From assembly GCF_010365305.1 (NCBI RefSeq), contig NZ_CP048279.1, positions 2,832,995-2,896,994 on the forward strand: 64,000 bases of DNA, read 5' to 3'. The position numbers and the translations under genes are program-made. This document shows, in pieces, positions 47,678 through 57,056 of the stretch; positions within the stretch are counted from its first letter, which is position 1, and every line of letters begins with the position of its first letter. This stretch comes from Staphylococcus sp. MI 10-1553. Its GTDB lineage: Bacteria; Bacillota; Bacilli; Staphylococcales; Staphylococcaceae. The notes beneath the pieces were generated by a model. That model did not search any database. It worked only from the letters and a program-made list of their open reading frames with translations, and had not been told where the DNA came from.

Positions 47678-48370
47678 CTATGAAATAAAAATACGTACAT
47701 CTACATTTTCATGTTCCAACTGATTCATCTCGATACCGGGTGCTGTCAAACCAAAATCCGCTTCATCCAATTGTATCACGCCCTCACGTGTTGTCGTAAT
47801 AAATGGAATCATGTCAGCTACGATAGTTTGGCCTTCTGTTTGCCCTAACGGTATCGCACGCACAGCATTTTGCGTTAAGCTTGAAACATTTTGGTAGTAG
47901 TAATAATCAATAATTTTTTCAATTTCAATCCCTAAATGATGGCCCAGCAAGGTGAACACCACTGCCGGATGGGTATGCAACTCATATGCCGCGGCCTTTT
48001 CACCGTACCATTCCAACCATTTGTCTTCATGGTAAATCGTGCGCGCGAGCTGAATCATCCGTTTACCCATTTGCTTCGTTCCATTTCTCGTTTCTCGCGG
48101 AATATTTTGCACGAATAGCAACTGATCTAGTCGCTCAATCGCTGCCGTATCATTCGCTTCGATTGCTTCATAGACGAGACGCATCGCCAAACCATCTGTA
48201 TACGTTAACTGCTCTTTCAAAAATACTTCTAACCATGCTTGAAATGAAGCACCGTCATGAATATCCCCACGTTGAATATACGTTTCTAATCCAAAAGAAT
48301 GACTAAACGCACCAGTCGGAAATTGAGAATCACAAAATTGAAAGAGCTTCAAATACGCTTGATTAATCAT
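47678..48370 (-). CDS. ureF: Urease accessory protein UreF
   Basis: 230 residues, all-helical Ure[21 protein letters not shown] then [11 protein letters not shown] at the N-terminus, [11 protein letters not shown] near the C-terminus. It overlaps ureE by 8 nt. Confidence 0.95.
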   Translation of the reverse strand: MINQAYLKLFQFCDSQFPTGAFSHSFGLETYIQRGDIHDGASFQAWLEVFLKEQLTYTDGLAMRLVYEAIEANDTAAIERLDQLLFVQNIPRETRNGTKQMGKRMIQLARTIYHEDKWLEWYGEKAAAYELHTHPAVVFTLLGHHLGIEIEKIIDYYYYQNVSSLTQNAVRAIPLGQTEGQTIVADMIPFITTTREGVIQLDEADFGLTAPGIEMNQLEHENVDVRIFIS

Positions 48371-48818
48371 GAGAATGTCCTATATGTTTAAAGGCTTGGT
48401 TGACTTTACGATCTTCACGTTCATAAGGAATACCAAGACCTTTCAATAAATCTTCTACTAAGTAATCATACTGTACCAACATTTCATTATCGTCTGTAAA
48501 TTGAGCTGGCAAGTGACGGTTACCCAGTTGATGCGCGATATCTCCCATTTCTTTAATGGTACGTGGTTTAATCGCAATAATATCTTCTGAGTTCACATCA
48601 ATAATAATCATATTTTTGTCATCACGATATAAAATGTCTCCATATTGTAAATCAATCGGCTGACTCAAACGAATCCCAATTTCAGTGCCATGGTCTGACG
48701 TCACACGCTGAATACGTTTCACTAAGTCAGAGTTTTCTAAATACACCTTTTCAATATGAACGTTCTTTTCCTCTTGAGATAAATTTGCGATGTTGCCTTG
48801 TATTTCTTCTACTATCAT
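48363..48818 (-). CDS. ureE: Urease accessory nickel chaperone UreE
   Basis: 151 residues, [14 protein letters not shown] start behind AAGGAGATGAAACAT; the frame extends 18 codons upstream but that part has no UreE similarity. [10 protein letters not shown] and the His-ending C-terminus (KHIGHSHD) are UreE features. In staphylococci ureC normally lies directly upstream, but here there is none. Confidence 0.95.
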   Translation of the reverse strand: MIVEEIQGNIANLSQEEKNVHIEKVYLENSDLVKRIQRVTSDHGTEIGIRLSQPIDLQYGDILYRDDKNMIIIDVNSEDIIAIKPRTIKEMGDIAHQLGNRHLPAQFTDDNEMLVQYDYLVEDLLKGLGIPYEREDRKVNQAFKHIGHSHD

Positions 48819-49257
48819 ATGTTTCATCTCCTTGAATATCGCTAAATCACACCAATGGATGTCTTTTTTCATGTCTGATCAATAAAGTTAACAGTGACTG
48901 ATGCTTTCAATACATTTAATTCCACGATTTATCACAATGCTATTTAAATCATCATACATTATTCAACAATAACATATCATTGCGGATAGCTTTCAAAAAA
49001 GTACATGAATTGATGTTGATTCACACACTACTTTACCACATTTCATCCTTAAAAAGTAAGCAATCACTCTATGTTACACTGAATTTAAAACTTTAGACCT
49101 ATGATATATCCTTATTTAAAACAAAGCACTTTTACTTTTGAGGTAAAGTGATGATACAACACAACATGGGATGAAGACGCTAAATATTAACGTTGACATT
49201 TTCAAAAAGCATGTCAATATTTAGTTAGACATCTAATCAACCAAAGAAGATATTGAT
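48819..49257. other. Gap where ureABC would be expected
   Basis: Read in all frames, 48819-49257 encodes nothing like UreA, UreB or the UreC C-terminus. It has several stops in each frame and is very AT-rich. Near the right end TTGACATTTTC and AGTTAGACATCTAAT resemble a promoter with a GTTAG-type inverted repeat, as found before MepR-controlled mepA genes. Confidence 0.6.
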
Positions 49258-49627
49258 ATGCAAAACGAACAACTTTATTACTTTGAGAAATCCCGTATTT
49301 TTAAAGCACTCATGCATTTTTCATTACCGATGATGATAAGTTCACTACTCAGTGTCATTTATGGGATTTTAAACCTTTACTTTATTAGCTTCTTATTGAC
49401 AGGGATGTTACAAGCAACAGGACAAGGACGCGGTTCAACGATTATGGTACTCGCACAAGGGCTCATCATCATTCCAGTGTTATTCGTGTTAGGACAACTA
49501 TTTCGGATTAACTGGTGTCGATTGGTCATGACTCGTGGCAGAAACGCTCTGTTCACTACTTGACATGTTCATCGTCTATGTATCAAGACATCACTTTACA
49601 GTCGATACAGACGCATTACGCGAATAA
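49258..49627 (+). pseudogene. MATE multidrug efflux gene (mepA-like), deleted remnant
   Basis: The first about 43 codons ([35 protein letters not shown]) match the N-terminus of staphylococcal MepA. They run directly into its C-terminal part ([20 protein letters not shown]), so about 300 residues are deleted. A one-base shift after GQLF and an in-frame TGA further break it; the true C-terminus (FTVDTDALRE) can be read in the other frame up to 49627. Confidence 0.88.
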
Positions 49628-49631
49628 TAAG

Positions 49632-49677
49632 AAACAGGCATATGCTGAAGACGTTTTCAGCATATGCCTGTTTTTAA
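49632..49677. terminator. Terminator between mepA remnant and cstA-like gene
   Basis: AAACAGGCATATGCTGAA / TTCAGCATATGCCTGTTT, a near-perfect 18-bp hairpin with T/A runs on both sides, so it can act in both directions. Confidence 0.88.
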
Positions 49678-49704
49678 AATATGATATGTTGGAAATGGCT
49701 ATCT

Positions 49705-51144
49705 TCACGTTTTAATTGGATAATCCAACTGGAACGTCTGAACCCCTGTGATTTTACGATATTGATAGAAGAAATAGCCCACCCAAGCAATTGTACAACA
49801 TACCGCCAAGCCATAACTTAAGTTCAAGTCTAATCCGAATCCAATCGGCTGGCTCAAAATGTAAGTAAACAAATTCCACGTCATAAATGTAGCCGGAACA
49901 AGTGCCACCCAGAAGTTTTTCTTAGCAATCATTAAATACATCGCGCCAACCCACAATGCGACTGCTGCTGTGGTTTGGTTCGCCCATGAGAAATAGCGCC
50001 ATAACACTGTAAAATCCACTTGTGTCAGTATAAAGCTCATTACAAAGAGTGGAATAGCGACTAAAAAGCGTTTACTGAGTGCTTTTTGATCTAAATTAAT
50101 GTAATCTGCAATAATCATACGTGCACTTCGGAATGACGTATCACCACTCGTTATCGGCAATACAATAACCCCTAAAACCGCAATTGTACCGAATACTGAA
50201 CCGAGTAACATTGTGGACACTTCACTGACAACGAGTGCCGCTTGACCTTTTGCGAGCACAGCTTGTAAACCACCATAACCTCCAAATAAACTCATCGCTG
50301 CTGCTGCCCAAATCATCGCAATAATCCCTTCAGCAATCATCATACCGTAAAATATCGTACGCCCATTTTTCTCTTGATTCGTTGTGCGAGAAATAATGGG
50401 TGATTGAGTCGCATGAAAACCAGATAATGCCCCACAAGTAATCGTAAAAAATAGTAATGGGAAAATTGGCGCATGGGCTGGGTGCATATTTTCAAAAGTT
50501 AATTCCGGAATCGGTGCACCTGTTTGAATTAAGCGAAAACAGACCCCTACCGCACTTAATACAAGCAATGCCCCAAAAATCGGATAAATACGTCCGATAA
50601 TCTTATCAATCGGTAATACAGTAGATAAAATGTAATAAACAAAAATAACAAATATAATGATACCTAATGCAACTTGGCCATGCATTAAGTTATGTAACAA
50701 TAATGCAGGACTTGTCACAAACACTGTTCCTGTTAGTAATAATAGCAGTAACGTAAAAATATTCACGACATGCTTCATCGCTGACCCTAAAAACTTTCCG
50801 GCTAATATCGGCAAATGGGCACCACGATTTCGAATAGAGATCATCCCTGTTAAGTAATCATGAACTGCACCCGCAAAAATACAACCAAATACAATCCATA
50901 AAAATGCCACTGGACCATAAAGCGCCCCCAGTATTGGTCCGAAAATTGGACCCACTCCAGCAATATTTAATAATTGAATGAGTGCATTAGAAGAAGTTTT
51001 CATCGGTACAAAATCCACATCGTCTCTTTGATCATGTGCAGGTGTTGGACGATCATATTGTGGTCCAAACATTTTCTCAATATACTTGCCGTACGTAAAA
51101 TAACCTAAAACGAGTAACACAATAGACACTAAAAACGTAATCAT
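49705..51144 (-). CDS. Carbon starvation CstA-family transporter
   Basis: 479 residues, about 13 membrane segments. YFTYGKYIEKMFGP, the NIAGVGPIFGPILGALYGPV segment and GCIFAGAVHDYLTGMISIRN are CstA hallmarks. Family members import peptides or pyruvate. A cre-type site upstream fits expression on poor carbon sources. ATG follows GGGGGATGCTGT. Substrate not decided. Confidence 0.9.
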   Translation of the reverse strand: MITFLVSIVLLVLGYFTYGKYIEKMFGPQYDRPTPAHDQRDDVDFVPMKTSSNALIQLLNIAGVGPIFGPILGALYGPVAFLWIVFGCIFAGAVHDYLTGMISIRNRGAHLPILAGKFLGSAMKHVVNIFTLLLLLLTGTVFVTSPALLLHNLMHGQVALGIIIFVIFVYYILSTVLPIDKIIGRIYPIFGALLVLSAVGVCFRLIQTGAPIPELTFENMHPAHAPIFPLLFFTITCGALSGFHATQSPIISRTTNQEKNGRTIFYGMMIAEGIIAMIWAAAAMSLFGGYGGLQAVLAKGQAALVVSEVSTMLLGSVFGTIAVLGVIVLPITSGDTSFRSARMIIADYINLDQKALSKRFLVAIPLFVMSFILTQVDFTVLWRYFSWANQTTAAVALWVGAMYLMIAKKNFWVALVPATFMTWNLFTYILSQPIGFGLDLNLSYGLAVCCTIAWVGYFFYQYRKITGVQTFQLDYPIKT

Positions 51145-51508
51145 ACAGCATCCCCCTTATTTTGAAATACATCCCTTAAACACATAATGTAAGCGCTTTC
51201 TTTATTTTACTCGATATGTGTAAAATTCACAATACTGTCACATTTTTTATTTTTAAAACTTCTATGCTTGGTATGACAGAAAGACTTTTAGCAATAGGTA
51301 ACAAACTCAACATCCACCCAAGCAATTGTGACCATTCTCTTACTTTTCACCGCCTCAGTAGCTTAACGGTAGCTCTTGTTATAAAATAATATATACTTGT
51401 ACGTGAGTTATTTTTGCGTAGTTTAAATCTTAATCAGAAAAGTTGATATATTCATATTTCACATAGTCATATGAAAGTACGACGATATCGAAATTGGAGG
51501 TTTTTATT
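51145..51508. promoter_or_regulatory. Intergenic control region with cre-type site for the CstA-family gene
   Basis: TGTAAGCGCTTTCT at 51188-51201 fits the CcpA site apart from the last base and lies 44 nt before the transporter start. At 51349-51374 a short tRNA-5'-end-like piece (GCCTCAGTAGCTTAACGG) occurs without a matching 3' half. Otherwise nothing is seen in this 364-nt gap except the site GGAGG for the next gene. Confidence 0.6.
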
Positions 51509-52426
51509 ATGTTAAAACTTGCAGATTGGAAAGACGAAAAAGAGACGCTTCACCGTTTAGCACAAATTTTAGGTAAACATAAACTCGCGAGCGCCTTTCA
51601 AGAGCCACAATGGGCACACGTGGTATTAGATATTACAACGACAGGTTTCACCACGGGGATTTTGTTTTATCAATCGTCTTCATATAGCGTGAGTGTCAAT
51701 TTAGTGAAGCACATCATTTTAATTGAAACAAACGATGGTGAAGAAGAAATTCCATTAAAAAATGGTGTGACGATTCAAAGCTACTATGAACAAATTCAAG
51801 ACGCGTTACATCGTCATGGCATCGAAGTTACTATTAATGAACGCCCACAAGAAGTAGCAGATACAACTTTATTTTCTAAAGATACGCAACACTGCCATTA
51901 TAATGAAGAAATCAGTACAGAAGTGTTAAAAATAATGTCATTTGCGACACGTTCACTCCAATATTTCATTGCACCGTATCGCGCACGTAAGATGAAACCA
52001 GGCCTTTTCTGGGGAACTTTTGATATTTCATGTTTAGTCCATTACAACTCATTCCATGAAATGTTCAAGCCAAATCAAGTCATTGAGTACGCAGCATTTG
52101 ATGAACACTTTATCGAGTTTGGCTTCTGGTTTGGTGACGACCGCTTCGAAGGTCCAACGTTCTTCATTTTACCTTATCCATTCGTCGACAAAGACTTCAA
52201 ATTCGATCTACCACTCATTGAAGATGCTTATTTCGATCAACAACTGACTGAATTGATTTATGAAATGAAAACGATGACGCCTAAAACAATTAATACACTT
52301 TCAACATTTTTCAATCAAGGGTTTGAGATTTTCAAATCACATTTATCATGGGAAAATTGCCATCACTTCCATGTCCCATTAAAAATGGATGCGAACCAAA
52401 TTCAAAAAATGCCATATGCACATTAA
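51509..52426 (+). CDS. DUF5996-like protein, unknown function
   Basis: 305 residues, soluble, no signal. WAHVVLDITTTGFTTGILFY, RARKMKPGLFWGTFDISC and the final EFGFWFGDDRFEGPTFFILP segment match DUF5996-type proteins, whose function is unknown. ATG at 51509 follows TTGGAGGTTTTTATT; a TTG at 51494 overlaps that site and is rejected. Monocistronic. Confidence 0.75.
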   Translation: MLKLADWKDEKETLHRLAQILGKHKLASAFQEPQWAHVVLDITTTGFTTGILFYQSSSYSVSVNLVKHIILIETNDGEEEIPLKNGVTIQSYYEQIQDALHRHGIEVTINERPQEVADTTLFSKDTQHCHYNEEISTEVLKIMSFATRSLQYFIAPYRARKMKPGLFWGTFDISCLVHYNSFHEMFKPNQVIEYAAFDEHFIEFGFWFGDDRFEGPTFFILPYPFVDKDFKFDLPLIEDAYFDQQLTELIYEMKTMTPKTINTLSTFFNQGFEIFKSHLSWENCHHFHVPLKMDANQIQKMPYAH

Positions 52427-52955
52427 ATGAAACTGAAGGGGATCGGACATAAAAATTTTTGATGCTATTGATGCAGTATTTTTGTTAAACTTGCCCTCTC
52501 CCTAAGAATTTTGTTTTTGATTGCCATCATGGCTTCGCTTTCCGAGGGGCTGGCCCTTCAACTCAATACGGCTTGATTGAAATGAACACTTGATCGATGC
52601 CGAATTGGATTTTGGGAGCAATACAGAAATCTCATGTGTCACAAACATTTCGTAGTACTCCCCCCGCAAGGCTAACTAGACTTCTCAAAAGCCTACGTAT
52701 TGAGAAGTCAGACAGCTACTGCGATAAACAGTAATCGCTATTTAAAGTAAAGACGTGACTGTTAACAGTATGCACTCATTCCCTCAGGCGTCTCATCCAT
52801 TTAAGCAATCTTACATTCAAGTTATAGAAAAATTAAGGACATGTTTCTGAAATGAAGATAAGTTCATAGAATCAATAGCATCAAAGTATTATAAAAAGAG
52901 ACTGGGGAATTCACATCCTCAGCCTCTTTTTCCTATCCATTTGTTTGATAGGGGA
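52427..52955. repeat. Long intergenic region with two dispersed repeats
   Basis: No gene is supported in this 529-nt gap. 52540-52580 (TTCGCTTTCCGAGGGGCTGG, CCTTCAACTC) resembles the reverse of 740-790. 52670-52720 (GACTTCTCAAAAGCC, GTATTGAGAAGTCAGACAGC) is a second copy of 7177-7233. 52892-52930 is a terminator (AAAAAGAGACTGGGGA / TCCTCAGCCTCTTTTT) for the acetyltransferase gene. Confidence 0.65.
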
Positions 52956-53231
52956 TTAGCCACCGTATACGTCATGGTATTCTTCTGTTTTTTCTAATAC
53001 GCTTTTCGCAAATGGACATGTTGCGAAAATTTTGAAGTTGTTTTCACGTGCATCTTTAACAGCCGCTTCAACTAATTGTTTCCCAACACCTTGACCTCTT
53101 AATGCGTCCCCAACTACCGTGTGGTCAATGATAATTTGAGTCTCTCCTGGTACGTAAGTCATGATTGCTTCTGGATTGCTTTCAGATTCTCCTACATAGT
53201 ACTTGTTATTACCTTTTTTAATTTCTGCCAT
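52956..53231 (-). CDS. Small GNAT-like N-acetyltransferase (YjdJ type)
   Basis: 91 residues: IMTYVPGETQIIIDHTVVGD, the acetyl-CoA pyrophosphate loop RGQGVGKQLVEAAV, and CPFAKSVLEKTEEYHDV with the conserved Cys-Pro-(F/Y) ending. These mini-GNATs have no settled substrate. ATG follows AGGAGGCGTAATT. Single gene. Confidence 0.88.
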   Translation of the reverse strand: MAEIKKGNNKYYVGESESNPEAIMTYVPGETQIIIDHTVVGDALRGQGVGKQLVEAAVKDARENNFKIFATCPFAKSVLEKTEEYHDVYGG

Positions 53232-53334
53232 AATTACGCCTCCTTATATCATTATCGTACAACAACCATTATAGTGATTTCATACCTCTTATCCAAATAA
53301 TTGACCCATCCGGTATAAAAATTAAACTTAATGC

Positions 53335-53381
53335 TTTACAAAGTTTTCTATCCACGTTATAATTATCTCGAATTCGAAATA
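53335..53381 (+). promoter_or_regulatory. mhqR promoter and MhqR operator
   Basis: TTTACA (53335-53340), 17 nt, TATAAT (53358-53363). Directly behind it TATCTCGAATTCGAAATA (53364-53381) is an inverted repeat nearly equal to the MhqR box known from Bacillus. A weaker copy (TTAGTTCGAATTAGAGA) lies at about 53865-53881 before the dioxygenase gene. Repression is lifted by quinone-like electrophiles in known MhqR systems. Confidence 0.82.
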
Positions 53382-53400
53382 AAAAAGGAGGTGTTGGCAC

Positions 53401-53832
53401 TTGCAGAGAACAGAAACCGCACTCAAAACATTAATCGGCATCAAACGAACCAATGACATGATTGATAAAATGATTCGCAATGATGTCAAATCGTATGGCC
53501 TTAATGTCACTGCGTTCGCGGTACTTGAACTTTTGTTCAACAAGGGCGAACAAAGTATTCAACGGATTCAAGAACGCATTTTGATTGCCAGTAGCAGTAC
53601 AACTTATGTCGTTAATTCTTTAGAACAAAAAGGATATTTAAAACGCCGACAATGTGATAGAGATCGACGTGTAAGTTATGCAGCTTTGACTGACAAAGGC
53701 CAGCAGCTCATGGAGAAAGTCTTCCCAGAACATGCACAAGCAATTGAAAAGGTTTTTTCAGTACTCACAGATGAAGAATTGAACACATTACAACAAGTGT
53801 TAAAAACGTTAAGTACACAACAGCAACAGTGA
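53401..53832 (+). CDS. mhqR: MarR-family repressor MhqR
   Basis: 143 residues, TTG start behind AAGGAGGTGTTGGCAC. Winged-helix MarR fold: FAVLELLFNKGEQSIQRIQE, recognition helix SSSTTYVVNSLEQKGYLKRR, wing QCDRDRRVSYAALTDKG. Gene order and operator identify it as the quinone-responsive repressor of the next three genes. Confidence 0.9.
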   Translation: MQRTETALKTLIGIKRTNDMIDKMIRNDVKSYGLNVTAFAVLELLFNKGEQSIQRIQERILIASSSTTYVVNSLEQKGYLKRRQCDRDRRVSYAALTDKGQQLMEKVFPEHAQAIEKVFSVLTDEELNTLQQVLKTLSTQQQQ

Positions 53833-53910
53833 ATTGAAGGCGTGTACTTTTATTTCACACAGAAATTAGTTCGAATTAGAGACAATTTATTAAAAAGGGA
53901 GTTTTTAAAA

Positions 53911-54873
53911 ATGAAACAATATCCATTAAAAGGTATCCACCACGTAACAGCAATGACAGATAACGCAGAACGTAACTATCATTTCTTTACTGATGTACTC
54001 GGTATGAGACTTGTTAAAAAAACAGTTAACCAAGATGACATTTATACGTACCACACTTTCTTCGCTGATGATGAAGGTCACGCTGGTACAGATATGACAT
54101 TCTTTGATTTCCCAAATAACCCTAAAGGCGCACCAGGTACAAACTCAATCAGCCGTACTGGTTTCCGTGTACCAAACGATGCAGCTTTAGAATACTACAA
54201 AGATCGTTTCGACGAGTTTGGTGTTAAACACGACGACATCGATACAGTATTTGGTACTAAAGTATTACGTTTTGAAGAAGAAGACGGTCAAAGATACCAA
54301 CTCTTTTCAGATGAAAATAATACAGGTGTTGAACCAGGTATCGCATGGAAAAACGGTCCTGTACCTCAAGACAAAGCGATTTACGGTTTAGGTCCAATCG
54401 AAATTACAGTAAGCTACTATGATGAGTTCAAACAAGCATTAATGGACCTTTATGGTATGAAACCAGTTAAAGAAGAAAGCGACGTAACACTTTTAGAAGT
54501 AGGTAAAGGGGGTAACGGCGGTCAAGTGATCTTACGTAAAGATGAAACAAAAGAAAGCCGTCCAGGTTATGGTCAAGTCCACCATGTTTCATTCCGTGTT
54601 GAAAATGACGAAGCAATTGAAGAATGGTTTGAAAGATACAATGAATTAGGTGTAAGAAGCTCTGGTATTGTAGACCGTTTCTACTTCAAAGCACTTTACA
54701 CTCGTATCGGTCACATCTTAATCGAACTTTCAACTGACGGTCCTGGATTCATGGGTGACGAACCATACGAAACTTTAGGTGAAACATTATCATTACCACC
54801 ATTCTTAGAAGATCAAAGAGAGTACATCGAATCTGAAGTACGCCCATTCGACACAACTCGTAGCACAAAATAA
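53911..54873 (+). CDS. mhqO: Ring-cleaving dioxygenase, glyoxalase family (MhqO/MhqE-like)
   Basis: 320 residues, two vicinal-oxygen-chelate repeats. Metal-site segments: GIHHVTAMTDNAERNYHFFT, GHAGTDMTFFDFP, GQVHHVSFRVEND and the C-terminal IGHILIELSTDGPGF. Members open or detoxify hydroquinones. Start 53911 follows GGGAGTTTTTAAAA, the frame extends 23 codons upstream without a site. Confidence 0.9.
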   Translation: MKQYPLKGIHHVTAMTDNAERNYHFFTDVLGMRLVKKTVNQDDIYTYHTFFADDEGHAGTDMTFFDFPNNPKGAPGTNSISRTGFRVPNDAALEYYKDRFDEFGVKHDDIDTVFGTKVLRFEEEDGQRYQLFSDENNTGVEPGIAWKNGPVPQDKAIYGLGPIEITVSYYDEFKQALMDLYGMKPVKEESDVTLLEVGKGGNGGQVILRKDETKESRPGYGQVHHVSFRVENDEAIEEWFERYNELGVRSSGIVDRFYFKALYTRIGHILIELSTDGPGFMGDEPYETLGETLSLPPFLEDQREYIESEVRPFDTTRSTK

Positions 54874-54918
54874 GACACGCATTCATGTGCAAAAGTGATA
54901 TGAGAATGGAGGGCTACC

Positions 54919-55536
54919 ATGTACGCTTTTTACGCATCTGAATTATCAAAGCAACAAATGTATAAATTTTTAATCGGTTCTGTTGTGCCTCGACCTATCG
55001 CATTAATTACGAGTCAGTCTGAGGAAGGTCTTCTTAATATTGCACCGTTCAGCTTTTTCAATATTGTCGCTTCAGAACCAGCACTATTATCGGTAGCAGT
55101 CAATCGTAAAGAAGGCGAGATGAAAGACACTGCGCGCAATATCTTAACGACGAAAGAAGCAGTCGTGCATGTCGTAACTGAAGATAACGTTGCGAATGCG
55201 AATCAAACGGCTACTCTGCTACCTCCTGATGAAAGCGAATTGGATCATACTACATTTACAACGACAGATTCGGAAATGGTCAGCGTTCCTAGCTTGAATG
55301 AAAGCAGCATCCGATTTGAAGTCAAGCTCTATCAACACGTTGAAATTAAAAATGATCGTAATGAAAATACAAACGATTTGTTATTACTTGAAATTCAAAA
55401 GGTTTATATAGATGAAGATTTATTTGATCTAGAAAAAGGGTATATAGACGTAGAAAACATTAAGCCCGTAAGCCGACTTGCTGGTGATGACTATGCACGT
55501 TTAGGCGAAACATTTACGATTGAAAGACCGAGATAA
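54919..55536 (+). CDS. Flavin reductase-like FMN-binding protein
   Basis: 205 residues, DIM6/NTAB flavin-reductase fold: VVPRPIALITSQSEEGLLNI and APFSFFNIVASEPALLSVAV, ending KPVSRLAGDDYARLGETF. Probable FMN-dependent partner in the quinone-resistance operon. ATG follows ATGGAGGGCTACC. Confidence 0.85.
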   Translation: MYAFYASELSKQQMYKFLIGSVVPRPIALITSQSEEGLLNIAPFSFFNIVASEPALLSVAVNRKEGEMKDTARNILTTKEAVVHVVTEDNVANANQTATLLPPDESELDHTTFTTTDSEMVSVPSLNESSIRFEVKLYQHVEIKNDRNENTNDLLLLEIQKVYIDEDLFDLEKGYIDVENIKPVSRLAGDDYARLGETFTIERPR

Positions 55537-55557
55537 TTACAAAAGAGGTGAAACGTT

Positions 55558-56145
55558 ATGGAACACATTTTTAAACAAGGCAAACCATCAAAACCAACAT
55601 TCGTATTCTTACACGGTACAGGTGGGGATGAAAACGACTTATTACCACTAGCAGAAATTTTAGACCCTACTTACAACGTTTTAGGTGTACGTGGGAACGT
55701 ATCAGAAAATGGGATGAACCGCTTCTTCAAACGTCACGGTGAAGGCCAATATGACGTAGAAGACTTGAAATTTAGAACAACTGAATTGCACGAATTCCTT
55801 GAAAATGCAGCAGACAAATATAATTTCGACTTAGATAAAGTCGTTTTAGTAGGCTTCTCAAACGGCTCAAACATTGCGATTAGCTTAATGTTAAACGAAA
55901 ACATGCCATACAAAAAAGGCTTATTATTCGCACCACTTTATCCATTAGATGTACCAGAAGACCTCGACTTATCAGGTAAATCTGTATATCTATCAATGGG
56001 TAAAAACGACCCAATCGTACCAGTTGAAGCAAGTGAACATGTCCGCGCTATCTTCAAAGACCGCGGTGCTGATGTCACTGAGTACTGGGTAAACAGTCAC
56101 GAATTGAACCAAGCTACAGTATTAGCAGCGAAAGAAACATTATAA
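55558..56145 (+). CDS. mhqD: Alpha/beta hydrolase (carboxylesterase) MhqD
   Basis: 195 residues. Oxyanion motif FLHGTGGDENDL, nucleophile Ser in GFSNGSNIA, Asp in GKNDPIVP and His in NSHELNQ give a full triad in the phospholipase/carboxylesterase family. Last gene of mhqR-O-x-D, ATG behind AAAGAGGTGAAACGTT. Confidence 0.9.
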   Translation: MEHIFKQGKPSKPTFVFLHGTGGDENDLLPLAEILDPTYNVLGVRGNVSENGMNRFFKRHGEGQYDVEDLKFRTTELHEFLENAADKYNFDLDKVVLVGFSNGSNIAISLMLNENMPYKKGLLFAPLYPLDVPEDLDLSGKSVYLSMGKNDPIVPVEASEHVRAIFKDRGADVTEYWVNSHELNQATVLAAKETL

Positions 56146-56150
56146 GTACG

Positions 56151-56190
56151 AAAAAGAGCTTAGGTGCTTATCGCCTAGGCTCTTTTTTTG
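56151..56190 (+). terminator. mhq operon terminator
   Basis: AAAAAGAGCTTAGGTG / CGCCTAGGCTCTTTTTTT, 6 nt after the mhqD stop; probably shared with the converging gene. Confidence 0.88.
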
Positions 56191-56208
56191 ATGCTGTTTT
56201 TGAAATGA

Positions 56209-56712
56209 TTATTTCTCTATAGTGATTTTACTTTTAGCATAATAGTAGGAAACAAGGCCGTATAGGATACCTATTATCATCCAGACTAAAAAGTTGACGT
56301 GATCAAAATTAAGTTCCTTATACACAATCATTTTGAACAAGATGTTAAAGAATAAGCTCAATAAGAGAAACAAACCAAATGCAAGTGCAGAACGAAATCT
56401 TACTTTTTTCAACATACTTTGATATTCTTCCTCACTGTATACCACTTCTTTATCTAAACCTGACTTTCTCAAAATAATTAAAATAGACGAAATAATAAAT
56501 ACAGAGAAAGTAAATAACAAAAAACTTCCGACAGTTATTGTATTGTGATATGCATCAACAGTACCACTAATTAAAAGAAATAATAAAAGTATCCAAAAAG
56601 AACTCAAAAACAGATTCGTCATTTTTTCGTAAACCATTTGCTCTTCTCTTTCATCTCTGTCTTGTATGAAACCTAATAAACTATCAACAAAACTATTATT
56701 TTTACGAGTCAT
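56209..56712 (-). CDS. Four-helix membrane protein paired with a HTH regulator
   Basis: 167 residues: cytosolic N-terminus (NNSFVDSLLGFIQDRDEREE), then four predicted membrane segments. Layout resembles DUF3278-type proteins that sit beside small Xre regulators. Function unknown. 6 nt behind the regulator gene. Confidence 0.7.
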   Translation of the reverse strand: MTRKNNSFVDSLLGFIQDRDEREEQMVYEKMTNLFLSSFWILLLFLLISGTVDAYHNTITVGSFLLFTFSVFIISSILIILRKSGLDKEVVYSEEEYQSMLKKVRFRSALAFGLFLLLSLFFNILFKMIVYKELNFDHVNFLVWMIIGILYGLVSYYYAKSKITIEK

Positions 56713-56718
56713 GTCATA

Positions 56719-56910
56719 TCAGTCCTCCCAAAAAATATCATTCAACGTAACACCTAATGTTAAACAAATACTAATACATAACTTCAGTGACGGGTTGTAC
56801 TTATTATTTTCAATCAAATTAATCGTTTGTCTTGAGACGCCTACTTTTCGAGACAATTCTAATTGGGAAAGCCCACATTTTTTCCTATATTCCACCAATC
56901 GATTCATCAT
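56719..56910 (-). CDS. Xre/Cro-type small transcriptional regulator
   Basis: 63 residues, almost only a helix-turn-helix: CGLSQLELSRKVGVSRQTIN and LIENNKYNPSLKLCISICLT. Single-domain YgzD/YozG-like regulator, normally paired with a membrane protein as here. ATG follows AAAGGGGCATAC. Confidence 0.88.
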   Translation of the reverse strand: MMNRLVEYRKKCGLSQLELSRKVGVSRQTINLIENNKYNPSLKLCISICLTLGVTLNDIFWED

Positions 56911-57056
56911 GTATGCCCCTTTCAGAATGTCACATATATTGTACTTTTATATTAAGATATTTTCAGGAGGATGTCAAATATAAATGACATATGCGTTAAA
57001 AAAATACGTACGACCAAGCAACCATCGTTCACTTGATCATACGCATAGATATATGA

